NCBI GenBank assembly: GCA_900540405.1
Contig: UQFW01000008.1
Coordinates: forward strand, 1 to 30,923
Source of the DNA: Candidatus Avelusimicrobium faecicola
GTDB lineage: Bacteria; Elusimicrobiota; Elusimicrobia; Elusimicrobiales; Elusimicrobiaceae
Reading direction: 5' to 3'
DNA length: 30,923 nucleotides
In this document: one piece after another, positions 24,519 through 30,923 of the stretch
How the letters are laid out: the number at the start of each line of letters is the position of its first letter
How positions within the stretch are numbered: position 1 is the first letter of the stretch
Made by a program: the position numbers and the translations under genes
The notes under the pieces: generated by a model
The model's input: only the letters and a program-made list of their open reading frames with translations
Databases searched by the model: none
What the model was told of the DNA's origin: nothing

Positions 24519-25408
24519 TGTAAACCCCTTGCCAAATTGGTTAAATTGCGGTGCATAAACTGCGCATAAGTGGTATGGGCCGCTACATCTTGGCGGCTGA
24601 CGTGTTCCACCGTATACAAAGGCAACACCTGCGCGCCGGTTTCCCGCGCCACCGTAGCGGCTAAATTTTGGGCAATTTCTTCTTCCGTAAACACATATTT
24701 TACGCCGCTTTGGCGCACTTGCTTAATCACTCCGGCCAATTTTCGTACAGAATGTTCCCCGTCGTGCGACGTGCCCGCCAGAGCCGTCAAATGCAACCGG
24801 TACCGCGCGGCCAAATTGCCAAACGCCAAATGGCCGATATGCACCATTTCGCGGGTTTGGCAAGCGGATAACACGCGGGAATATTCCGCATCCAATTCAT
24901 CCAACTCCTTCAAAAACAGGGCCAGGCGTTCTTCAAAAAAAGCACGGTTGGCGGGGTCCTGTTCGCTTAACGCCGCACTTACGGAGCGGGCAAACGGGCG
25001 CATATTGTCAAAATCCATCCAAATATGCGGGTCTTTGGACGGCGCCGCGCCGCTAGCCGCCTCCACCACCGCGGCACCGGGGCGGACACTGGGCAAAATA
25101 TCTTTTACCCACGGCTCCAACTGCGGGGACACATATATAAATACCCCGGCCGAATGAACGGCAATAATGGTGCCGGGGGTCGGCTCAAAAGAGTGCGGCT
25201 CCGCATTGGCGGGCAAAAGCATAGACAAATTGATTTTATCTCCCCCGATTTCCCGCGCTACCGCAAATGCCACATAGCCGGACGTGACCACCTTTAACCG
25301 GGTGTCCTGCGCCGGGGCTTGGCGGCGGGCCAGCAAAGCAATTAGCCCCGCCACACCAACCGCCGCTATGATTAAAAGTCTGACAAAAAACGCTTTTTTG
25401 AATTTCAT
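24506..25408 (-). CDS. metal ABC transporter substrate-binding protein (ZnuA/cluster A-I family)
   Basis: The 300-residue protein starts with a basic tail and one hydrophobic segment (about 10-27) that acts as signal or anchor; no lipobox is seen. Likely metal ligands are H72 in EPHSFEPT, H128 in DPHIWMD and H193 in HIGHLAFG, the three His positions of the ZnuA/MntC/PsaA group; a fourth acidic ligand would be near LPLYTVEHV. The long His-rich loop found in many zinc-specific ZnuA proteins is absent, so zinc versus manganese stays open. It is the first gene of a minus-strand operon with the ATPase, permease and nth. AAGGAT lies 8 nt before the ATG. Confidence 0.9.
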   Translation of the reverse strand: MKFKKAFFVRLLIIAAVGVAGLIALLARRQAPAQDTRLKVVTSGYVAFAVAREIGGDKINLSMLLPANAEPHSFEPTPGTIIAVHSAGVFIYVSPQLEPWVKDILPSVRPGAAVVEAASGAAPSKDPHIWMDFDNMRPFARSVSAALSEQDPANRAFFEERLALFLKELDELDAEYSRVLSACQTREMVHIGHLAFGNLAARYRLHLTALAGTSHDGEHSVRKLAGVIKQVRQSGVKYVFTEEEIAQNLAATVARETGAQVLPLYTVEHVSRQDVAAHTTYAQFMHRNLTNLARGLQCKA

Positions 25409-25426
25409 AAAATAATCCTTATATAT

Positions 25427-25443
25427 ATTATACTTTTTTGTAT
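25427..25443 (-). promoter_or_regulatory. promoter of the metal importer operon with overlapping inverted repeat
   Basis: On the minus strand TATAAT (25432-25427) lies 18 nt before the ATG, giving a leader of about 12 nt with the AAGGAT ribosome-binding site. A symmetrical ATAC-N6-GTAT (25430-25443) overlaps the -10. An operator for a metal-responsive repressor would suit this place, but the repeat is short and no such regulator is in the window. Confidence 0.4.
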
Positions 25444-25469
25444 CCCCGTCTTTTGGGGCAGTTATTTAC

Positions 25470-25475
25470 TATAAT
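25470..25475 (+). promoter_or_regulatory. -10 box of the EamA transporter gene
   Basis: A perfect TATAAT is followed by a leader of about 20 nt with AGGAGG (25487-25492) 8 nt before the ATG at 25501. No consensus -35 is seen; a small CCCC/GGGG inverted repeat (25444-25458) lies where the -35 would be. Confidence 0.5.
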
Positions 25476-25500
25476 GTAAAAAATACAGGAGGAAAAATAC

Positions 25501-26388
25501 ATGAGTTATTTGTTGGCGTTTTGTTTGGCCCTTTGTTGGGGCACGGCCTTTTTGGCTTCAAAAAATATGGTGGAAGCGTTGCCGCCGTATTGGAGTACCT
25601 TTTTCCGCGTGTTAGCGGGTTTTATGTTTTTTGTTGTTTTTTACGGTGTTCAACGCAAAAACCTCAAATGCCCGGTTAAAGAATTGTGGCGCCCGTGGAC
25701 TATTGGTTTTTTGCTTATTTTGTTCCCGTTTGCGGCTATTTCCTGGGGGCAACGCTTTGTGGCGCCCACGATTGGCGGCATTTTTAACGGCACGGTGCCG
25801 ATATGGTCCTTTATTGCCGGGGCCATTTTGTTAAAAGGCGTGGACCGCTTTACCTGGCGCCGCGCCGCCGGGGTGAGCGTGGGGTTAGCCGGGTTATTAT
25901 GCACGGTGTGGCCGTCGCTTTCCATTGGGCATGACAAATGGGCTATGTATGGTTGCGCCGCCATGCTTTTAATGGCGTGGTCTTACAGCTTGGGCAACGT
26001 GCTGACCAAAAAAATTATGGTGGATAACCAATCCGTTTCTTTGGAAGCCAACACCTTCCACCAATATTTATTTTCTGCCGTGGTATTACTCGTGGTGGCG
26101 TTTTTTGCCGAGCCGTTCCCGGCCACCAGCGCGTTTAGCCCCAAAGTGGTTTTATCCATTTTAAGTGCGGGTATCTTCTCGTCCGCGGTGGCGTTTTTGC
26201 TGATGGTAGCCCTGATTAAACGCTGGGGGGCCACGCGCATGGCCTCCGTCACTTATTTTACGCCGGTGGTAGCCATGGGCAGTGATATTATCGCCCGCGG
26301 GCGTATGCCCTCCGGCTTGGAACTGATTGGCCTGGGTATTATTTTTGTCAGCCTGTTCCTCATCCAAAAGCCGGTAGAAGCAAAATAA
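25501..26388 (+). CDS. EamA/DMT-family transporter
   Basis: The 295-residue inner-membrane protein has about ten hydrophobic helices arranged as two EamA repeats (roughly residues 3-140 and 150-292), with the usual ALCWGTAFLASKNMVEALPP start and a loop with LIKRWGATRMASVTYFTPVV before the last pair. Members export amino acids, metabolites or drugs; the substrate cannot be inferred. A strong ribosome-binding site AGGAGG precedes the ATG. It is divergent from the metal importer and ends at a terminator, so it is likely monocistronic. Confidence 0.9.
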   Translation: MSYLLAFCLALCWGTAFLASKNMVEALPPYWSTFFRVLAGFMFFVVFYGVQRKNLKCPVKELWRPWTIGFLLILFPFAAISWGQRFVAPTIGGIFNGTVPIWSFIAGAILLKGVDRFTWRRAAGVSVGLAGLLCTVWPSLSIGHDKWAMYGCAAMLLMAWSYSLGNVLTKKIMVDNQSVSLEANTFHQYLFSAVVLLVVAFFAEPFPATSAFSPKVVLSILSAGIFSSAVAFLLMVALIKRWGATRMASVTYFTPVVAMGSDIIARGRMPSGLELIGLGIIFVSLFLIQKPVEAK

Positions 26389-26408
26389 AACCGCTTTTTC
26401 TTACCTCA

Positions 26409-26444
26409 AGTAGACCCCGCACACCGGCGGGGTTTACTTTTTTT
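26409..26444 (+). terminator. intrinsic terminator after the EamA gene
   Basis: A 12-bp stem with one G-U pair (arms AGTAGACCCCGC and GCGGGGTTTACT, loop ACACCG) is followed by seven T. Confidence 0.9.
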
Positions 26445-26532
26445 GTTGCCTTTTGAAACCCCCGGCCGCCGCAGTGCTAAAATAATCTAAAAAGCCCTTG
26501 ATAAAAACGGCTATTTTTGCCGGAATAAATGC

Positions 26533-26603
26533 TACAATATAATAGCTAAAGAATATCCTGCTAATTTGATAGAGTTGATTTTCTAAAGGGTGAGGTATTA
26601 AGT
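26533..26603 (+). promoter_or_regulatory. promoter and leader of the DUF4912-GH57 operon
   Basis: TACAATATAAT (26533-26543) contains two overlapping -10-like hexamers, about 60 nt before the ATG at 26604. The leader carries GGGTGAGG about 10 nt before the ATG as ribosome-binding site. Upstream 26445-26532 is AT-rich, with a weak CGGC/GCCG hairpin (26508-26522); I see no gene or riboswitch there. Confidence 0.45.
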
Positions 26604-27473
26604 ATGACACAAAATTTATCGTCTACCGCGTTTGTAAAACCCGCGGTAAAAGACGCACAAGCCGAAGTAAACATCCCGGCTTCTTACGGCAAAACGGAAA
26701 GTTTCCTGTTGCCGAAGGACCCGGCGTGGTTGTTCCTGTTTTGGGAAATTACCGCCGCTACCATAGAATGTATTAAAAGCCAATACAGCGCGGACCTGTT
26801 AAACGCCGCCAAAACGATTATCCGTTTGTACGACGTGACCGGCGTTCCGTTTTTTGACGGCTCCAACGCGGTGCAATTTTATGATATGCCCGTTATTTTT
26901 GAAGCCCGCAGCTGGTATATCAACGCACCCGCAACCGGGCGCAGCTATGTGGCGGATTTGGGCTTTTTAACGCCCGACGGCCGCTTTATTTTGGTTTCCC
27001 GCAGCAACCAAACGCTCCTGCCGCCCGGCAAAATATCAGACATTATTGATGATAAATGGATGATTGTGGAAGGGGACTTCCAAAAACTCTTAAAACTCTC
27101 CGGCGCGGACTACATTGGTTTGGGCGCCAGCGAACGGATGCAAGTGGTGGGCCAACGCTGGAAACTGACCGAGCTGACCACCTCCGGTGCGCCGACCAGT
27201 TGGTCCTCTTTTGCGCTCCACACGCAAACCCCGCAAACGGACGAGGACATCTGGCTCAAGGCGGATTGTGAAATTATCATTTACGGCTCCGCCTCTAAAA
27301 ATGCCACCGTTTCCATTAACGGCCAAATTATTGAATTAAAAGAAGGCAAATTTTCTATCCGCCAACACCTGCCCGCAGGCAGCGTGGTGGACTTACCCAT
27401 TAAAGCCCAAAACGCCAAAGGGGATAAAGTCCGCCAAATCAACATTAAAGCGCTACGCGAACAGGGGAAATAA
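26604..27473 (+). CDS. DUF4912 domain-containing protein
   Basis: The 289-residue cytoplasmic protein has a DUF4912 region (about 25-200): YGKTESFLLPKDPAWLFLFW near the start, IIRLYDVTGV, then SWYINAPATGRSYVADLGF and LSGADYIGLGASE. A beta-rich C-terminal tail (about 220-289) contains IYGSASKNATVSINGQIIEL, which resembles a small immunoglobulin or carbohydrate-binding-type fold. DUF4912 has no proven biochemical role; proteins with it are often encoded next to GH57 alpha-glucan enzymes, as here with a 2-nt gap. A role in glucan handling is inferred from this pairing only. Confidence 0.83.
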   Translation: MTQNLSSTAFVKPAVKDAQAEVNIPASYGKTESFLLPKDPAWLFLFWEITAATIECIKSQYSADLLNAAKTIIRLYDVTGVPFFDGSNAVQFYDMPVIFEARSWYINAPATGRSYVADLGFLTPDGRFILVSRSNQTLLPPGKISDIIDDKWMIVEGDFQKLLKLSGADYIGLGASERMQVVGQRWKLTELTTSGAPTSWSSFALHTQTPQTDEDIWLKADCEIIIYGSASKNATVSINGQIIELKEGKFSIRQHLPAGSVVDLPIKAQNAKGDKVRQINIKALREQGK

Positions 27474-27475
27474 CT

Positions 27476-29098
27476 ATGGGAGCAGAAAAAGGCTATTTAG
27501 CGCTGGTATTACACGCACACTTGCCGTTTATTAAGCACCCGGAATACCCGGACTTTTTGGAAGAAGACTGGTTTTATGAAGCCATGGTGGAAACCTACCT
27601 GCCGCTGTTAAATGTATTTGAAAATTTACAGGCGGAAGGAACGGATTTCCGTTTAACCATGTCTTTAACTCCGCCGCTTTGCAATATGATGTCGGACCCG
27701 CTGCTCATTGAGCGTTTCCGCCATTATTTGAACCAACGCATTGAGCTTTCTTCCAAAGAAATTGAACGCACCCGCAACACCGCGTTTGAAGCCGTTGCCA
27801 AAATGTATTATGACAAATTCCGCCGCTACCAGGATTTGTTTGAAAACCGCTACCACGGGCATATTTTGGAAGGGTTTAAGAAATTTCAAGATTTAGGTAA
27901 ACTGGAAATTATTACCTGCTGTGCCACGCACGGCTATTTGCCGCTTATGGTGCATAAAGAAAGCGTAAACGCCCAAATTAAAACCGCCGTGACGGACTAC
28001 CGCAGCCGCTTTGGCCGCAGCCCGCGCGGGATTTGGCTGGCCGAATGTGCCTACAACCCGGGCGACGATAAATTCCTGCGGGAAGAAGGCATCCGCTTCT
28101 TCTTTACGGAATCGCACGGCGTACTGCACGGCACCCCGCGGCCCAAATACGGCATTTATGCCCCGGTATACTGCCCGCAAACGGGCGTGGCGGCTTTTGC
28201 GCGTGATATGGAATCGGCCCAACAGGTGTGGAGCGCCGAATCCGGCTACCCCGGTGACCCGCGCTACCGCGAATTTTACCGCGATTTAGGCTACGATTTG
28301 GATTACGACTACATTAAGCCTTATCTCCATTCGGACGGCGTACGCCGCAATATCGCCATGAAATACTATAAAATTACCGGCAAAGTACCGCTGAACCAAA
28401 AACAGCCGTACAACCCGCACGAGGCGCGCGAAGTGGCCGCCCAGCACGCCGGCAATTTTATGTTCAACCGCCAAAAACAGATTGAATATTTAAGCACGCT
28501 GATTGACCGCAAGCCGCTGGTCGTTTCCATGTATGACGCGGAACTCTACGGCCACTGGTGGTACGAAGGGATAGAATTTTTGGAATTTTTATTCAAAAAA
28601 CTCTATTACGACCAGACGGATATTAAGCTCGTCACCCCCAGCGAATATTTGGCCATGTACCCGGTCAACCAAACGGTGCGTCCGTCTATGTCCTCTTGGG
28701 GCGATAAAGGCTACCACGACGTTTGGCTCAACAGCGGCAACGATTGGATTTACCGCCACTTGATTAAAGCGGCCGAACGCATGATGGAAATGGCAAACCG
28801 TTTCCCGAATGCGGACGGACTTTTGCGCCGCGCGCTGAACCAAATGGCGCGGGAATTAATGCTGATGCAGTCTTCCGACTGGGCATTTTTAATGACCACC
28901 GGCACCGCAAAAGAATATTCCACCAAACGTACCAAGGACCACATCAACCGTTTTAATGAGTTGTACGAACAAATTAGCGGCAACCGCATTAACGAAGCGT
29001 ATGTGTATGACTTGGAACAGAAAGACTCTATCTTCCAACACATGGATTATAACGTCTATGCCAGCGCGGCGAAAGACGCCGTACTGAAAAAATACTAA
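27476..29098 (+). CDS. GH57 family glycoside hydrolase, probable 1,4-alpha-glucan branching enzyme (DUF1957)
   Basis: The 540-residue cytoplasmic enzyme has the GH57 motif order: HAHLPF (H13, H15), CCATHGYLPL (about 148-157), GIWLAECAY with nucleophile E190, a FTESHG strand, and SMYDAELYGHWWYEG with acid/base D354. These positions match the GH57 branching enzymes of Thermus and Thermococcus, which make alpha-1,6 branches in glycogen-like polymers. A C-terminal DUF1957-type helical region (WNDGNDW-like: WLNSGNDWIYRHL, about 422-434, then SSDWAFLM) completes it. A 4-alpha-glucanotransferase or alpha-amylase role is possible within the family. It is the second gene after the DUF4912 protein, with no separate promoter. 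No glycogen synthase gene is nearby. Confidence 0.88.
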   Translation: MGAEKGYLALVLHAHLPFIKHPEYPDFLEEDWFYEAMVETYLPLLNVFENLQAEGTDFRLTMSLTPPLCNMMSDPLLIERFRHYLNQRIELSSKEIERTRNTAFEAVAKMYYDKFRRYQDLFENRYHGHILEGFKKFQDLGKLEIITCCATHGYLPLMVHKESVNAQIKTAVTDYRSRFGRSPRGIWLAECAYNPGDDKFLREEGIRFFFTESHGVLHGTPRPKYGIYAPVYCPQTGVAAFARDMESAQQVWSAESGYPGDPRYREFYRDLGYDLDYDYIKPYLHSDGVRRNIAMKYYKITGKVPLNQKQPYNPHEAREVAAQHAGNFMFNRQKQIEYLSTLIDRKPLVVSMYDAELYGHWWYEGIEFLEFLFKKLYYDQTDIKLVTPSEYLAMYPVNQTVRPSMSSWGDKGYHDVWLNSGNDWIYRHLIKAAERMMEMANRFPNADGLLRRALNQMARELMLMQSSDWAFLMTTGTAKEYSTKRTKDHINRFNELYEQISGNRINEAYVYDLEQKDSIFQHMDYNVYASAAKDAVLKKY

Positions 29099-29115
29099 TC
29101 AGCCGTTTGCTTTTC

Positions 29116-29147
29116 ATCCGCGGTCCGTCGGGCCGCGGATTTTTTTG
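29116..29147 (+). terminator. intrinsic terminator after the GH57 gene
   Basis: An 11-bp stem with one G-U pair (arms ATCCGCGGTCC and GGGCCGCGGAT, loop GTC) is followed by a run of T. Confidence 0.9.
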
Positions 29148-29218
29148 TCTGTCCGGGCCATTTGGGCCCAGCCCCAATTTAGGTCTAAAGACTCTGTTTT
29201 ATCCGCTACCGTTTTTAC

Positions 29219-29224
29219 TATACT
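29219..29224 (+). promoter_or_regulatory. -10-like box just before the secreted-protein gene, possibly leaderless
   Basis: TATACT ends 7 nt before the ATG at 29232. The intervening AATAATA has no Shine-Dalgarno. No TGn extension and no -35 are seen. Confidence 0.45.
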
Positions 29225-29231
29225 AATAATA

Positions 29232-30347
29232 ATGAAAACATTAATTATTACCCTACTATTGTTAGCCACTCCGTGCGCGAGTGTCTCTTCCCAGGGGCTT
29301 GTAAGAACCCTGCCCAAAGCGGCCAAACAAGCCGTTAAACGCTCCTATAAAAAGCAATCCCCCACCTTAAAAGCGCGCTTCAAGGCCGAGCAAGTCCGCC
29401 CCGTGTATAATCTCGCCACGGCACGCCGCATTGATTTAGTCATGAAAAAAACCGCCGCTAAAGATTTGTTAGCCCGCCGCCACCTTTATAATATGGAAAT
29501 GCAAAAAGTTATCCAAGCGTTGCCCAAAATACAAGCGCTGGAAAAGGCCCCCAACGCCGCCGCATTGGCCGAAGTAAAAACATGGGTGGAAAACCAGATT
29601 ATCAACAAAACGCTCAAAAAGACGTTGCTAACCTTACTGGAACAAAAAAAATACGCGCAAATGGCGCAGGAATTGTCCGATTATTACGCCATTCCGTTAG
29701 ACAGAGATTTACTGACATTATCCCAAAAAAATATGCGTGAAACAGTGGTAGAAAGTGCGTTGGCCTATACCAAACGCCACCCGCACAAACCCAATTTGCC
29801 GTTGCGGGAGTTGTTAAAGTCGGAAAAAGTAAACGCCCGCACCAAAGAAAACATCCAACGCTACTTGCAGAACCCGGTAATGGTCAATGTAGTGCCTATG
29901 GGTTTCAAAACCATGGTCCGCACCGCCTACAAACAGCACTATAAAGGCGTGCGCCAGGCAGTCAATGCGCCGGAAGTGCAAGCCACGGTAATGTCTTACA
30001 ATAAAACGGTAGCGGAGTTGCGCAAATTTGTAGCCAAACACCACCGCCAGCCCCGCTGGAATGCCCCGCTGGCCGAACGCCGCCTGTACAACAAATTGCA
30101 GTTAATTATAGTGCATAACGTGACCAACTGCTTTTGTGAAGCGGAAACCGTCAAGCAGGAAATACGCGCCATTTTGGCTAAATATCCGAACCGCTCTTAC
30201 GAAGAATTTCACAAAGATTATACCAACTTTGTAAAAACGTTTAAGCGCCAACCGGAACCGCTGACTCAGCGCCCGGGTGCCTCCCCGCGCGAACAACGGC
30301 TGTATGATGAAATGGCCCGCTTTATGATAGACGGACAATTAAAATAA
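29232..30347 (+). CDS. secreted basic alpha-helical protein with internal repeats, unknown function
   Basis: I do not recognise this 371-residue protein. It starts with a signal peptide (MKTLIITLLLLATPCASVSS), so it is exported; no lipobox follows. The mature part is rich in Lys, Arg, Ala and Leu and looks almost wholly helical, with no transmembrane segment. Two segments resemble each other: residues 266-293 (FVAKHHRQP, then ERRLYNKL) and 333-366 (FVKTFKRQP, then EQRLYDEM), with a weaker third copy starting near 177 (LAYTKRHPHKP). The pattern is F-x3-x-(K/R)-R-Q-P, a loop, then E-x-R-L-Y. Two cysteines (C300, C302) sit between. I chose the ATG at 29232 because the signal peptide begins there; an upstream start at 29145 adds 29 residues. 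It is monocistronic between terminators. Confidence 0.7.
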   Translation: MKTLIITLLLLATPCASVSSQGLVRTLPKAAKQAVKRSYKKQSPTLKARFKAEQVRPVYNLATARRIDLVMKKTAAKDLLARRHLYNMEMQKVIQALPKIQALEKAPNAAALAEVKTWVENQIINKTLKKTLLTLLEQKKYAQMAQELSDYYAIPLDRDLLTLSQKNMRETVVESALAYTKRHPHKPNLPLRELLKSEKVNARTKENIQRYLQNPVMVNVVPMGFKTMVRTAYKQHYKGVRQAVNAPEVQATVMSYNKTVAELRKFVAKHHRQPRWNAPLAERRLYNKLQLIIVHNVTNCFCEAETVKQEIRAILAKYPNRSYEEFHKDYTNFVKTFKRQPEPLTQRPGASPREQRLYDEMARFMIDGQLK

Positions 30348-30365
30348 CCGTTTTACATACAACCC

Positions 30366-30403
30366 AAGGCCCGAATCGGCAACCGCCGCTCCGGGCCTTT
30401 TTT
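30366..30403 (+). terminator. intrinsic terminator after the secreted-protein gene
   Basis: An outer 8-bp stem (AAGGCCCG with CGGGCCTT) encloses an inner CGGC/GCCG stem across a 3 by 3 internal loop, followed by six T on the plus strand. The convergent pilin gene ends at 30438; on the minus strand no T tract follows the hairpin. Confidence 0.85.
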
Positions 30404-30437
30404 ATACATACGGCGCCCAACAAAACGCCCCGCCTGT

Positions 30438-30923
30438 TTACGGCAACTGATAGGTACTCCCGCGGAGTAAGGTGCCGCCCATAGATTTACAAACTTTGGC
30501 ATTCCCTATACAATGGCGCTCGGACGGATAGGAAGAATTTTGCAAATACTGGCGGTAAACAATATAAGCATCCCCATCCGGCAACTGAGCCTGCACATAC
30601 GCCCCTGTATCTCCCGCTATCCCTAATAAATCAAGAACCACTCCGTTGGAAGTCCGCACAAATCCATTGTCCCCGGCGCCGCCTTCAAGCTCGCACCCGG
30701 TGGGCATATCCACATCCAACTGGGTCACCAAACCTGTATACGCCCCATTGGCCATATAATACGCTTCTTCCGCGTCCGCCAACGTCCGCACGATAGAAAT
30801 ATTGGCCGACAGGCGGCTCTTTTTGACGGCCACCTCGTATTGCGGAATTGCCACCCCGGCTAAAATGCCGATAATCAGCACCACCACCAATAATTCAATA
30901 AGCGTAAAGCCGCCTAAACGGCT
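30438..30923 (-). CDS. type IV pilin-like protein (GspG/PilE family), 5' end outside window
   Basis: The frame is open from the right window edge. Its first visible residues are SRLGGFTLIEL, the prepilin peptidase site G-F followed by Glu5 and a hydrophobic helix (LVVVLIIGILAGVAIPQY). The mature protein would start at Phe and continue to the stop at 30438, about 157 residues. A first helix with AVKKSRLSANISIVRTL is typical of major pilins and pseudopilins. Near the C-terminus two cysteines (CIGNAKVC) could form a short disulfide loop; a third lies at PTGCELEGG. It is assembled from the inner membrane by a type IV pilus or type II secretion machine, whose genes are not in the window. The internal TTG at 30890 is not the start. 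Confidence 0.9.
   Translation of the reverse strand, partial: SRLGGFTLIELLVVVLIIGILAGVAIPQYEVAVKKSRLSANISIVRTLADAEEAYYMANGAYTGLVTQLDVDMPTGCELEGGAGDNGFVRTSNGVVLDLLGIAGDTGAYVQAQLPDGDAYIVYRQYLQNSSYPSERHCIGNAKVCKSMGGTLLRGSTYQLP

Noticed and set aside
26508..26522. CGGC/GCCG hairpin before the DUF4912 gene as a riboswitch or terminator
   Set aside because: Only four base pairs, upstream of the likely -10, and no conserved riboswitch core is recognisable.
1..30923. tRNA or rRNA genes, CRISPR array, transposon, integrase or phage genes
   Set aside because: Reading through intergenic gaps showed only promoters, ribosome-binding sites and terminators; no gap without a gene exceeds about 220 nt.

Overview
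The window is a gene-dense bacterial chromosome segment of roughly 50% GC with short intergenic gaps. It has no rRNA, tRNA, CRISPR array, insertion sequence or phage gene that I can see. The best guess at origin is a gut-type member of the Elusimicrobiota. This is inferred from the GspG/PilE-like pilin with two cysteines near its C-terminus, the DUF4912 plus GH57 pair, the birA/Na+-pump decarboxylase cluster, and the Gram-negative envelope genes (two parvulin-type chaperones, a class A PBP). A database search would be needed to confirm the phylum.

Layout. 1-2094 (-): an AddB/RexB-like nuclease-helicase subunit cut by the window edge. 2173-3410 (+): a SixA-like histidine phosphatase and UppP. 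9901 down to 3479 (-): one long same-strand run of a cytoplasmic histidine kinase, a NarL-type response regulator, rsmD, a Cas4/RecB-like Fe-S nuclease, an intergenic hairpin, then the complete proline pathway proB-proA-proC. 10030-17335 (+): class A PBP, mfd, and two overlapping SurA/PpiC-like chaperones (a lipoprotein and a periplasmic protein). 17404-22213 (+): pdxA, then birA-oadG-oadA-oadB. Here a biotin ligase sits with all three subunits of a Na+-translocating biotin-dependent decarboxylase, but oadA is broken near its 5' end by a frameshift and a loss of about 18 codons. 25408 down to 22276 (-): a Zn/Mn-type ABC importer (binding protein, ATPase, permease) overlapping endonuclease III. 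25501-26388 (+): an EamA exporter. 26604-29098 (+): DUF4912 protein and GH57 glucan-branching-type enzyme. 29232-30347 (+): a secreted, basic, repeat-containing protein of unknown function. 30438-30923 (-): a type IV pilin-like protein cut by the window edge.

Functional links. BirA should biotinylate the lysine in the EAMKM motif of OadA, and OadA/OadG/OadB would couple decarboxylation to Na+ export. UppP, PBP1A and the SurA-like proteins serve wall and outer-membrane assembly. ProB/A/C turn glutamate into proline. Several genes without a Shine-Dalgarno sequence have an extended -10-like box ending only 6-8 nt before the start codon, suggesting leaderless transcripts. Two genes (pdxA, proB) have their ribosome-binding site directly behind a terminator-like hairpin. 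Apart from these points and the broken oadA, most of the window is ordinary housekeeping sequence; I found no clear novel multi-gene system.
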